A stretch of 14,752 nucleotides of DNA from GCA-2716945 sp964342835 (GTDB lineage Bacteria; Pseudomonadota; Gammaproteobacteria; GCA-002705445; GCA-002716945): contig CAYFGJ010000015.1 of NCBI GenBank assembly GCA_964342835.1, positions 1-14,752 on the forward strand, in the 5' to 3' direction. Shown here one piece after another: positions 7,655 to 14,752 of this stretch (position 1 is the stretch's first letter; every line of letters begins with the position of its first letter). The translations under genes were made by a program, and so were the position numbers. Below the pieces are notes generated by a model that saw only the letters and a list, made by a program, of their open reading frames with translations, was not told the origin of the DNA and did no database searches.

Positions 7655-8413
7655 ACCTCTTTTACTATTTTTAATAAAATTAATAAAATTTGAAACTTCT
7701 TTATAATCTAATCCTAATTGATTGATAGATTGTATAGCCTCATCTCGTTTAGTTTTATTTTTTATAAATATTTTAAATGTTTTTTCTAGTGCTTGGATTA
7801 CAGCAGAATCAAATCCCCTTCTCTTTAATCCTGCGCTATTAATTTTATAGGCTTGAGCATGATTGCCTGCTACCAAAGTATATGGTGTTACATCCATGGA
7901 AATTACCGTACCCAATCCTGAAAAAGCATATTCTCCAATAACACAATTTTGATGGACAAGAGTAAAACCACCTAGTGTTACATTATCTAATATTTCTACA
8001 TGTCCTGCTAAAGAAGCAGCATTTGAAAAAATACAATTATCTTGTATTACACAATCATGAGCGACATGTGTATATGCCATAAATAAATTATTGGAACCAA
8101 TAGAAGTATAATTAATACCTGCAGCTGTACCACGATTTAATGTGCAATATTCACGAAAAATATTATTGTCACCTATTTTAAGTGTGGATTCTTCTCCTTT
8201 AAATTTAAGATCTTGAGGAATTTCACCTATTGATGAAAATTGAAAAAAATGATTAGATTTACCAATAAATGTATTTTTTTTAATAACAACATGATTTTCT
8301 ATTATAGTATTTGGTCCAATTTCAACATTCTGCTCTATAACAGAATATGCGCCAACTTTAACTGTAGAATCTAATTTAGCATTCTTATGAATTATTGCAG
8401 TCTCATGTATCAT
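7643..8413 (-). CDS. lpxA: UDP-GlcNAc (or UDP-GlcNAc3N) O/N-acyltransferase
   Basis: LpxA performs the first acylation of lipid A synthesis, moving a hydroxyacyl chain from ACP to position 3 of the UDP-sugar. The 256-residue protein is a left-handed beta-helix of hexapeptide repeats. By alignment from memory to E. coli LpxA with a constant offset of 6, His119 corresponds to catalytic His125, His116 to His122, His154 to His160, and Gln67-Asp-Leu-Lys to Gln73-Asp-Leu-Lys. The C-terminal INSAGLKRRG is the nucleotide-binding end, followed by a helical tail ending in RGITR. Leu167 aligns with Gly173, the acyl-chain ruler residue in E. coli, which suggests a chain shorter than C14. If the gnnAB pair works as predicted, this enzyme would have to accept a 3-amino sugar and form an amide. 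It overlaps fabZ by 11 bp. AGGAG lies rather far upstream (about 17 bp). Confidence 0.96.
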   Translation of the reverse strand: MIHETAIIHKNAKLDSTVKVGAYSVIEQNVEIGPNTIIENHVVIKKNTFIGKSNHFFQFSSIGEIPQDLKFKGEESTLKIGDNNIFREYCTLNRGTAAGINYTSIGSNNLFMAYTHVAHDCVIQDNCIFSNAASLAGHVEILDNVTLGGFTLVHQNCVIGEYAFSGLGTVISMDVTPYTLVAGNHAQAYKINSAGLKRRGFDSAVIQALEKTFKIFIKNKTKRDEAIQSINQLGLDYKEVSNFINFIKNSKRGITR

Positions 8414-8840
8414 TTTTACTTCTAACTGCTCCTAATAATTCAGCTGTACACACAAGTTCATCATTAACTTTGCATTCTGATGTAAATTTATGTACATCTT
8501 TTTTACTCTGGATTAGGTTGACCTTAATTATTAGTACATCACCTGGATATACTGGTTTTTTGAATCTTGCTTTATCAATTCCTACAAAATAATATAATAA
8601 ATCTTTAGGTCTATCATTACTTTTAAAATCTAAAAGTGCAGTTGCTTGGGCCATAGCCTCTAAAATCAAAACAGCTGGAAATACTGGATGATCTGGAAAA
8701 TGACCTTGAAAGAATGGTTCGTTAATACTTACATTTTTTTGAGCAATTAAATTATCATGTTTTTCAAAACTTATAATTTTGTCAATTAGTAAAAATGGGT
8801 ATCTATGTGGTAATAGATTTCTGATATCATTTTTATTCAT
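8403..8840 (-). CDS. fabZ: 3-hydroxyacyl-ACP dehydratase
   Basis: FabZ dehydrates beta-hydroxyacyl-ACP during fatty-acid elongation and competes with LpxA and LpxD for hydroxyacyl-ACP. It has a hot-dog fold of 145 residues from the chosen start. LLPHRYPFLLID (9-20) is the usual N-terminal motif. NEPFFQGHFPDHP contains catalytic His47, and LEAMAQA contains Glu61. The residue after FP in the motif is Ala56 instead of the usual Gly (FPAV for FPGV). The ATG at 8840 was chosen because GGAG (8850-8847) stands 6 bp before it. In-frame ATGs at 8852 and 8846 would add 4 or 2 residues but lack such a site. From 8840 the gene overlaps the lpxD stop by 8 bp, so the two are probably coupled. Confidence 0.95.
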   Translation of the reverse strand: MNKNDIRNLLPHRYPFLLIDKIISFEKHDNLIAQKNVSINEPFFQGHFPDHPVFPAVLILEAMAQATALLDFKSNDRPKDLLYYFVGIDKARFKKPVYPGDVLIIKVNLIQSKKDVHKFTSECKVNDELVCTAELLGAVRSKNDT

Positions 8841-9801
8841 TATCATCTCCATCGTTTTTAGTTAAAACTAATTTTGCTATTTTATCTAAATTTTTATATC
8901 TAGCTTGATTTCTTCTCCATGATGCGGCTGGTTCTATTGTAGTACCTGATGCATATTGGCCAGGTTTGCTGATCGATTTTGTTACCATAGCCATTCCATG
9001 TATATGAACATTATCAACAATATTAATATGTCCATTTATTCCTGTTCCGCCACCTATTGTACAGTTTTTACCAATTTTTGTACTACCAGCAATACCAACA
9101 CATGCTGCAATAGCAGTATTTTCACCAATTATTACGTTATGTGCTATATGGACCTGGTTATCTATTTTTACATTCGATTCAATAATTGTACTATCAATGG
9201 CAGCTCTATCAATAACTGTATTAGCGCCAATTTCTACACCAGAATCAATGATCACATTTCCTACTTGAGGTACTTTCTTCCATTTTTCATTATGTATAAC
9301 CAAGCCAAATCCATCAGAACCAATTACAACACCAGGATGAATTATGACGTTATCAGCAATAAAAGTATTATCATTTATAACAACATTAGGATAGATCTCG
9401 CAATTTTTACCAATATGAATATCATTTCCTAGTACTACATTTTTAGCAATAGTAGAGCTTTTATGAATTGTACGATTTGGATTTTTTTTAGAAGACAATA
9501 AACCATTTTTTTTGTTTTTTAGACAGTGATATACAAATTTAGAAAACAAATATAGAGGTTCTTTTGTGATAATGCATGATTTGTTTGTTTTTTTTGATAA
9601 TAAGGAATTTGTAATTATAATAGAAATATTAGAGTTATTTACAAAATTAATATCCTTGGTATTTAATAAATAAGATAACCCGTTTTTTTTTGGATTTGCG
9701 ATACTACATATATTGTCTATTTCAATTCTGTCAGTTGTATTTGTAATACAACCCAAAAGATTACAAATTTTTTTTAGTGAATATTTTTCTTTAAGCTGCA
9801 T
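8833..9801 (-). CDS. lpxD: UDP-3-O-(3-hydroxyacyl)glucosamine N-acyltransferase
   Basis: LpxD adds the second acyl chain, as an amide at position 2 of the lipid A precursor sugar, after LpxC deacetylation. The protein has 322 residues against 341 in E. coli, with most of the difference in the N-terminal domain and C-terminal tail. Residues 1-100 are the uridine-binding domain. Hexapeptide repeats of a left-handed beta-helix run from about 110 to 275. HPGVVIGSDGFG (155-166) is followed by VPQVG and IGANTVIDRAA (191-201). QVHIAHN holds His221, the expected catalytic base. GGGTGINGHI (250-259) is also typical. The C-terminal helix shows ASWRRNQARYKNLDKI. It overlaps skp by one base (TAATG at 9803-9799) with no Shine-Dalgarno, so it depends on translational coupling. 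A long plus-strand open frame across it is a by-product of repeat-driven codon use. Confidence 0.96.
   Translation of the reverse strand: MQLKEKYSLKKICNLLGCITNTTDRIEIDNICSIANPKKNGLSYLLNTKDINFVNNSNISIIITNSLLSKKTNKSCIITKEPLYLFSKFVYHCLKNKKNGLLSSKKNPNRTIHKSSTIAKNVVLGNDIHIGKNCEIYPNVVINDNTFIADNVIIHPGVVIGSDGFGLVIHNEKWKKVPQVGNVIIDSGVEIGANTVIDRAAIDSTIIESNVKIDNQVHIAHNVIIGENTAIAACVGIAGSTKIGKNCTIGGGTGINGHINIVDNVHIHGMAMVTKSISKPGQYASGTTIEPAASWRRNQARYKNLDKIAKLVLTKNDGDDNE
8847..8850 (-). promoter_or_regulatory. ribosome binding site deciding the fabZ start
   Basis: GGAG, read on the minus strand, lies 6 bp upstream of the ATG at 8840 and within the last codons of lpxD. It favours that ATG over the in-frame ATGs at 8852 and 8846, which would overlap or precede the site. 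Confidence 0.6.
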
Positions 9802-10304
9802 TATTGAAGTTCAGAAATTATAGCTTGTGTTATATTAATATATGATTTAGCGTACAGCGTTGTTCCATCAGCTCTTATGATAAGATCGAAATCATTTTTT
9901 TCAGCATGTTTTCTAATAGCTGTCTCAACAATATTCCTTATCCTAGCTAATTCCTCTCCCTGTACTTTTTGTAATTCTTTGTTAAAATTTTCTTGTTTAG
10001 ATCTAAAATCTCGTTCAACTTTTTGTATTTTCTTTACTAATGATTCTTTTTCGTTTGAAGCCATTACTTTTTCATTTTTAAGATATTTATCATTTAACGA
10101 ATTCCATTCTTTCTCTAAAGTTGCAAGTTTTTTTGCTCTTGGATCAAATTGTTTTTTTATTTTAGCTTGTGAGTCTCTATATATAGGAATTTCTTTAAAC
10201 AATCTATCTAAATTAACTATTCCCATTTTAAGCTCAGCTTGTGATGTTGATGGGACAACAAAACATAATAAAAATAATACTTGAATAAATCTTTTTTTAT
10301 ACAT
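9801..10304 (-). CDS. skp: periplasmic OmpH/Skp-family chaperone
   Basis: Skp is a trimeric periplasmic holdase that keeps unfolded outer membrane proteins soluble on their way to the BAM complex. The 167-residue product begins with a signal peptide: KKR, a hydrophobic core at about 7-17, and SQA at 21-23, with cleavage predicted before Glu24. GIVNLDRLFKEIP follows, matching the mature Skp beta-strand start. Residues about 45-130 are highly charged, rich in Lys, Glu and Gln, and should form the coiled-coil tentacles (for example KKIQKVERDFRSKQENF). The C-terminal part, DFDLIIRADGTTLYA, returns to the trimerisation body. The gene lies 2 bp after bamA and one base into lpxD, the standard position. 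Confidence 0.92.
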   Translation of the reverse strand: MYKKRFIQVLFLLCFVVPSTSQAELKMGIVNLDRLFKEIPIYRDSQAKIKKQFDPRAKKLATLEKEWNSLNDKYLKNEKVMASNEKESLVKKIQKVERDFRSKQENFNKELQKVQGEELARIRNIVETAIRKHAEKNDFDLIIRADGTTLYAKSYINITQAIISELQ

Positions 10305-10306
10305 TA

Positions 10307-12664
10307 CTAAAAACTACCTCCTAATGAAAATACAACGGGTTGTGTATCATCACCATCTTTCTTTTTAAAAGCATTTACAAAACCAACGGTTACATTTCCG
10401 ATTGGTGTTAAAAATGTACCCTGTATTCCATAACTTGCCCTTAGTTCATTGTATTCGAAGTCATTAACATCTTCAAATACGTTACCTATATCCATAAATA
10501 ATGATACTCTTATATTTCTTTGATCTTGTGCCAATACTGGAGGAGGTGGAAATATCCAATCAAACTGAGAAATTGTTACAAAATCACCACCTACAGCATC
10601 ACAAGTTTTTGCTGTACAGCTTAGCGGTCCTGTTCCTTCATAAGTCAATGGACCTAAACTTGCACCATCAAATCCTCTAACAGATTTTACACCTCCAGCA
10701 AAAAATTTACTATGAAAAGGTACTGAAGTTGTACCAAATAACCCTGCACCAATACCAATAGTTGGTTTGATACGAAATACCGTATTCCAATCAAACAAAC
10801 CAAATGTTGGAAAAACATAAGGAAAATTATATTCTCCTTTATAGCTTGCAGTAAAATATGATGCACCATCAACTGGAAAAAAAGCTTCTAATGAATATAA
10901 ATGATCTTTCCCTCTAGTAGCAAAAACAGTTCGGTCACGTGTATCACTTCTATAATTTGTTTTTGCACTTATTCCAAACGATGTGTCTCCATGATCACCT
11001 AGATGATGTGTAACTATAATAGGTGAACCTATAGTTTTTGTATACTGAGTGAATAATATGTCATATCCAAATCCAAATGAGTCTGTTTCTGATACAGGTG
11101 AAACATAAAAAACACCTCCACCAAAAGTATCTGCTACATATGAGGCAGTTGATGTACTTGAAACATCAGTTTCACTATATATAAGGTTAACACTTTTACT
11201 TACACCATCAGGTGTGAAATAGGGATTTGTATTTATTAATTTAAACGATGTAGTTACCTGACTTTTTGCGGCTTCAAGAGAAACATTATTACCTTTTCCC
11301 AAGAAATTATCTTGTTGTACTTTCACATTAAATAAAGCTCCATTAGTATCAGACCATCCTGCACCTACCTTAAACTCACCTGATGTAGTTTCTTCAATAT
11401 TGAATGTTACATCAACTTGATCGTTTCTTCCTTCTACTGGAGATTTATTTATTTGTACATTTTTAACATATTTTAGTCTTTGTAAACGTACCTTAGATCT
11501 TTCAATTTTAGAATTTGAGTGTAAAGATGATTCAAATTGTCTAATCTCTCTTCTATATACTTCATCATTTGTCTTTTCGTTTCCACGAATATTAATTCTT
11601 CTAACCATTGTTTGTTGACCAGGATTAACCCTAAATTCAACATCAACAATTTTTGTATCATCATCTATTTTAGGTATGGTAATAATATCTGGAAAAGCAT
11701 ATCCGGAATCACCTAATACAAAAGAAATAGAATTTTTAGATAATTCAACAATTTCTCTAGAAAATTTATTGCCTGGTTTTATTAAAGATAGTATTGTATC
11801 TTTAATTTTTTGTTCAGAAACTGCTGTATTACCAAATAACGTGATATCTCCAAACTCATAAATATCTCCCTCTTTTATACTAATTGAGACATATATATCT
11901 TTATTGTTATTCGATAAATTAACCTGGTTTGAAGTAATTTCAAATCTTATGTATCCTCTATTAAGATAAAAATCTCTAATTTTATCTAAATCTGATTCTA
12001 ATACTGTTTTAGAATATGTATCTCTGCTAGACCAAAATTCAAACCAATACTTTGTTCCAGAATCCATTAAAGAAATAATCTGGTCATAAGAAAAATCTTT
12101 GTTCCCAATAATTGTGATATCTTTGATTGTCGATGGGTCTCCTTCATCTATATCTAATTCTAAAGAAATTAATTGATTTTCTAATTCTTTAACAGCACTT
12201 TTTATTGTTATGCTGTATCTCCCATAGTCATAATAGATTCGTAAGAGTTCTTGTTCAACTTTATCAAATACATTTTTGTCAAAGGGTCTGGATCTTGCAA
12301 TTCCAACATTATCTAAAGCATTCATGATATCTTCAGATTCTATAATATTGTTTCCTGTAAGTTTTATTTCAGTTATTATGGGTTTTTCAACAACTCTTAT
12401 AATCAAGTTATTGAACTCTAACAAGACAGCAATATCATCAAAATATTTGGTAGCATATAATTTTTTAATAATATTTTTACTAACTTCTGGTGTATAAATA
12501 TCTCCTACCTCAATTTCGGCATATGAAAGTATAGTTGGTACACTAACGCGTAGATTCCCTTGGACAACTATATTATCTATCTTAACCTCTTCCCCTAGTA
12601 CTTCAGAAGGAAGTAAATGTAATAAAAATAAAAATAAAATAACAAATATATTTTTTAAATTCAT
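10307..12664 (-). CDS. bamA: outer membrane protein assembly factor BamA
   Basis: BamA is the Omp85 core of the BAM complex that inserts beta-barrel proteins into the outer membrane. It has 785 residues (E. coli 810). A signal peptide covers about 1-24 (hydrophobic 6-18, cleavage likely after VLG). Five POTRA domains follow, about 27-95, 96-175, 176-266, 267-346 and 347-425. The 16-strand barrel runs from about 426 to the end. VRGF (662-665) is the conserved loop-6 motif. Two cysteines (683 and 688) and DAVGG follow it, as in the E. coli loop. The last residue is Phe, as expected for the C-terminal beta-signal (VFSLGGSF). The gene starts in the rseP stop (ATGA overlap) with a weak GAG upstream and ends 2 bp before skp. 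Confidence 0.97.
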   Translation of the reverse strand: MNLKNIFVILFLFLLHLLPSEVLGEEVKIDNIVVQGNLRVSVPTILSYAEIEVGDIYTPEVSKNIIKKLYATKYFDDIAVLLEFNNLIIRVVEKPIITEIKLTGNNIIESEDIMNALDNVGIARSRPFDKNVFDKVEQELLRIYYDYGRYSITIKSAVKELENQLISLELDIDEGDPSTIKDITIIGNKDFSYDQIISLMDSGTKYWFEFWSSRDTYSKTVLESDLDKIRDFYLNRGYIRFEITSNQVNLSNNNKDIYVSISIKEGDIYEFGDITLFGNTAVSEQKIKDTILSLIKPGNKFSREIVELSKNSISFVLGDSGYAFPDIITIPKIDDDTKIVDVEFRVNPGQQTMVRRINIRGNEKTNDEVYRREIRQFESSLHSNSKIERSKVRLQRLKYVKNVQINKSPVEGRNDQVDVTFNIEETTSGEFKVGAGWSDTNGALFNVKVQQDNFLGKGNNVSLEAAKSQVTTSFKLINTNPYFTPDGVSKSVNLIYSETDVSSTSTASYVADTFGGGVFYVSPVSETDSFGFGYDILFTQYTKTIGSPIIVTHHLGDHGDTSFGISAKTNYRSDTRDRTVFATRGKDHLYSLEAFFPVDGASYFTASYKGEYNFPYVFPTFGLFDWNTVFRIKPTIGIGAGLFGTTSVPFHSKFFAGGVKSVRGFDGASLGPLTYEGTGPLSCTAKTCDAVGGDFVTISQFDWIFPPPPVLAQDQRNIRVSLFMDIGNVFEDVNDFEYNELRASYGIQGTFLTPIGNVTVGFVNAFKKKDGDDTQPVVFSLGGSF
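10317..10322 (-). promoter_or_regulatory. strong ribosome binding site for skp
   Basis: AGGAGG (10322-10317 on the minus strand) precedes the skp ATG by 12 bp, a slightly long spacing. It is built into the final codons of bamA that encode the Leu-Gly-Gly end of the beta-signal. It is the best Shine-Dalgarno in the window, where most starts have none. Confidence 0.6.
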
Positions 12665-14073
12665 AATAATCTCAATAAATCATTATAAAAAGCTAAAATC
12701 ATTATTCCAAAAAGAAGAACAATACCTAATTGTTGACCAAACAATTGAATCTTTTCAGGAACTGGCTTACCAATCAGAATTTCAAATGTATAAAATAATA
12801 AATGACCACCATCTAACATTGGTATGGGTAAAAGATTTAATATTCCCAAACTAATACTCAATATAGCCAGTATATATGCAAAATATACAAATCCCATAGA
12901 TAAAGATTTACCAGTAAATTCAGCGATACTAATTGGTCCACTCAAATTTTTTAGATTTGCTTCTCCAAAAAAGAGTTTGGAGATCATTTTGAGCGTTAAA
13001 GCAGAATAATGATAAGTTAATTCTACTGATTGATAAATAGAAGCAATAATTGGATATTTTACTGTTACTCTATATTTATTTAATAAATTAGGATCTGGAC
13101 TTATACCTGCAAACCCAATTATTTTATTTGAAGAATTTTTTTCAGAAGGTGTTAATATCATATAATGAATTGAATCAGATCTGTTAACTTTAATTTCAAG
13201 TTGTTTATTTGGGTTTATTTCTATTATTTTAACTAAATCATTCCATGATTTTATTTTGTTCTGATTAATTTCTAGTATCTGATCGCCAGGTAATAATTTA
13301 GCTATATTTGCTGGACTATTTTTTTGAACATTTCCTATTACCGATGGTATGACAGGTTGTTTAATTTTAATCCCAAGATTTTTTATAATATCACCTTCTT
13401 TTTTTAAGATATTCTGCTGATCTACTGGAAGTTTAAAATCATAGAAATTGTTATTATTATCTTTTACATATAGTGTAATTTCTTTTTTATCCACAATATT
13501 ATTTAATAATTCCATTCTTACATCTTGCCATCGTTTAGTTGAATTGTTATTAACTCTGTATATTTCCATGTTTTTATATATTATTGGTTCGGCATTATTT
13601 GATATTGGGTCTATAGACTCAAAAATTGGCTTCATGCCAGATATTCCAAAAAAATGTACCATTGTGAAAAATACTACTGCAAGTATTAAATTAAATATTG
13701 GTCCTGCCGCAACAATCAAAAAACGTTTATAAACTGACTGTGTATCAAAACAATGTGCTAAATTATTGTTATATGATTCTGAATATTTAACTCTACGAGA
13801 AGATTTTCTTCTATTCGATGAAGAACTAATATATGTATCTAGTTCATGTGATTCTAGCATTTTTACGTAGCCACCTAACGGTATCATTCCAATACTATAT
13901 TCAGTTTCATCTCCTTTAAATTTTTTTGTATAGATATTTTTTCCAAAACCAACATTAAAATTTAATACTTTTACATCAAATAATCTTGCAACATAGAAAT
14001 GACCAAATTCATGGAATGTAACCAATATTCCTATGGCTATAATAAAACCTATAATACTTTGTATTATTTCCAT
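12661..14073 (-). CDS. rseP: site-2 intramembrane zinc protease RseP
   Basis: RseP cuts anti-sigma factor RseA within the membrane during envelope stress and clears leftover signal peptides. The protein has 470 residues, about 20 more than E. coli. The first membrane segment (about 4-20) leads into the zinc motif HEFGH (21-25). IGMIPLGGYVKML (61-73) is the conserved membrane-associated hairpin. AAGPIFNLILAVVFF (122-136) begins the next segment. A poorly conserved first PDZ and a clearer second PDZ (about 240-310, with LLPGDQILEIN at 260-270) are periplasmic. LSGPISIAEF (377-386), NLLPIPMLDGG (413-423, zinc-binding Asp421) and a final membrane segment end the protein. A Ser/Arg-rich stretch (about 79-105) makes the region after the hairpin roughly 20 residues longer than usual. 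It overlaps dxr by 10 bp and bamA by 4 bp. Confidence 0.96.
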   Translation of the reverse strand: MEIIQSIIGFIIAIGILVTFHEFGHFYVARLFDVKVLNFNVGFGKNIYTKKFKGDETEYSIGMIPLGGYVKMLESHELDTYISSSSNRRKSSRRVKYSESYNNNLAHCFDTQSVYKRFLIVAAGPIFNLILAVVFFTMVHFFGISGMKPIFESIDPISNNAEPIIYKNMEIYRVNNNSTKRWQDVRMELLNNIVDKKEITLYVKDNNNNFYDFKLPVDQQNILKKEGDIIKNLGIKIKQPVIPSVIGNVQKNSPANIAKLLPGDQILEINQNKIKSWNDLVKIIEINPNKQLEIKVNRSDSIHYMILTPSEKNSSNKIIGFAGISPDPNLLNKYRVTVKYPIIASIYQSVELTYHYSALTLKMISKLFFGEANLKNLSGPISIAEFTGKSLSMGFVYFAYILAILSISLGILNLLPIPMLDGGHLLFYTFEILIGKPVPEKIQLFGQQLGIVLLFGIMILAFYNDLLRLL

Positions 14074-14752
14074 TTTTTTGTACCTATCAATTCTTTTGTA
14101 TATTCACGTATATCATGATCATTATCCAAAATAGATTGCAGTGTAGTATTTTTCTTAATTTTCATATTAGATAAAACTTTCTCAATTATAACCGGAATAT
14201 CAGTAAATTTTATCTTATTTTTCAAAAAATACTCAACACTTATCTCGTTTGCTGCATTTAGAATAGTTGGAGCATTTTTACCGATTTTGATAGATTCGTA
14301 TGCTAAATCAAGACAAGGATATTGGTTTCTTTTTGGATATGAAAAAGTTAAGGTTGAACATTTTTTAAAATCAAAAATCTTATTAGATATATTACTTCTT
14401 GAAGGCCAAGATAATGCATATGATATAGGTATTTTCATATCATGATTACTCATATGAGAAATTATAGATCCATCAGGATATGTAACAAGTGCATGAACAA
14501 TACTTTGCGGGTGTATAATTATTTTAATATTATTAATATTTAAACCAAATAATATGTGTGCCTCAATAAGTTCTAATCCTTTATTCATCATCGTAGCTGA
14601 ATCTACAGATATTTTTTTCCCCATTTTCCAATTAGGATGTTTTATAGCTTGATTTGGTGTAACTTTAGACAATTTATTTTTTGCTAGATTTAAAAAAGGT
14701 CCACCAGAAGCAGTTAAAATAATTTCCTGTATATTTTTTTTATAGTATAAAG
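14064..14752 (-). CDS. dxr: 1-deoxy-D-xylulose 5-phosphate reductoisomerase, C-terminal part (cut by window edge)
   Basis: Dxr converts 1-deoxyxylulose 5-phosphate to methylerythritol 4-phosphate with NADPH and a divalent metal, the committed step of the non-mevalonate isoprenoid pathway. The reading frame runs open to the window edge, giving about 228 C-terminal residues of a protein usually near 400. A TTG at 14672 is an internal Leu, not the start: upstream codons still encode family sequence, including TASGGPF. Visible motifs are HPNWKMGKKISVDSATMM, covering the flexible active-site loop; MNKGLE, with metal and substrate ligands; IHPQSIVHALV; and LNAANEIS in the C-terminal helical domain. 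The stop overlaps rseP by 10 bp, so these two are probably coupled. The N-terminal NADPH-binding domain lies beyond the window. Confidence 0.95.
   Translation of the reverse strand, partial: LYYKKNIQEIILTASGGPFLNLAKNKLSKVTPNQAIKHPNWKMGKKISVDSATMMNKGLELIEAHILFGLNINNIKIIIHPQSIVHALVTYPDGSIISHMSNHDMKIPISYALSWPSRSNISNKIFDFKKCSTLTFSYPKRNQYPCLDLAYESIKIGKNAPTILNAANEISVEYFLKNKIKFTDIPVIIEKVLSNMKIKKNTTLQSILDNDHDIREYTKELIGTKKWK

Noticed and set aside
8956..9432. Plus-strand open frame of 158 codons antisense to lpxD
   Set aside because: It is rich in Cys, Asn, Tyr and Ile with no recognisable motif. It mirrors the hexapeptide-repeat codons of lpxD, which is clearly real on the other strand.
8833..9801. 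DNA-level repeat arrays in lpxD and lpxA
   Set aside because: The periodicity comes from hexapeptide repeats of the protein fold and is degenerate at DNA level, so it is not a tandem repeat or CRISPR-like structure.
9877..10284. Plus-strand open frame of 135 codons antisense to skp
   Set aside because: It is a low-complexity Ser/Phe-rich mirror of the Lys/Glu-rich coiled coil of Skp and has no independent start signal.
14064..14672. Treating dxr as a complete 202-residue gene starting at TTG 14672
   Set aside because: The frame stays open to the window edge and encodes conserved Dxr sequence upstream (TASGGPF), so the TTG is an internal Leu.

Overview
This window looks like a chromosomal housekeeping segment of a very AT-rich Gram-negative bacterium, most likely a gammaproteobacterium. 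GC appears well below 35% by eye, and the proteins are rich in Lys, Asn and Ile. The assignment rests mainly on gene order. Reading right to left on the minus strand, dxr, rseP, bamA, skp, lpxD, fabZ, lpxA and then rnhB, dnaE, accA follow the order known from Escherichia coli. The rnhB-dnaE-accA end in particular is a gammaproteobacterial arrangement. Low GC, overlapping genes and almost no spacer DNA suggest a streamlined genome, such as a marine oligotroph or a mildly reduced symbiont. An intact envelope gene set argues against an extremely reduced endosymbiont. I cannot name a genus.

Layout: 1-343 holds the 5' part of accA, 380-3865 dnaE and 3870-4430 rnhB, all on the minus strand. A 67-bp divergent spacer (4431-4497) follows. 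Then comes a three-gene plus-strand block, 4498-7642: a Gfo/Idh/MocA oxidoreductase (gnnA-like), a DegT-family aminotransferase (gnnB-like) and lpxB, each pair sharing an ATGA overlap. lpxB ends one base before the end of lpxA, so the two genes meet tail to tail with no spacer. From 7643 to the window end the minus strand carries lpxA, fabZ, lpxD, skp, bamA, rseP and the C-terminal part of dxr. These are packed with overlaps of 1-11 bp, except for a 2-bp gap between bamA and skp.

Function: Dxr serves isoprenoid synthesis. RseP performs intramembrane proteolysis of the envelope-stress pathway. BamA and Skp build the outer membrane protein layer. LpxA, LpxD and LpxB make the lipid A disaccharide. 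FabZ and AccA serve fatty-acid synthesis, DnaE is the replicase and RNase HII removes ribonucleotides from DNA. The gnnA/gnnB pair predicts conversion of UDP-GlcNAc to its 3-amino analogue before LpxA acts. Lipid A would then carry amide-linked rather than ester-linked acyl chains at position 3.

The most notable signal is that the gnnA-gnnB-lpxB block sits inverted inside an otherwise conserved lpx cluster. The inversion created a divergent promoter region at one end and a zero-gap convergent junction at the other. I saw no mobile element, CRISPR array, tRNA, rRNA or defence system. I found no wholly new system; the novelty here lies in arrangement and in residue-level variants. No stretch over 300 bases lacks a gene.
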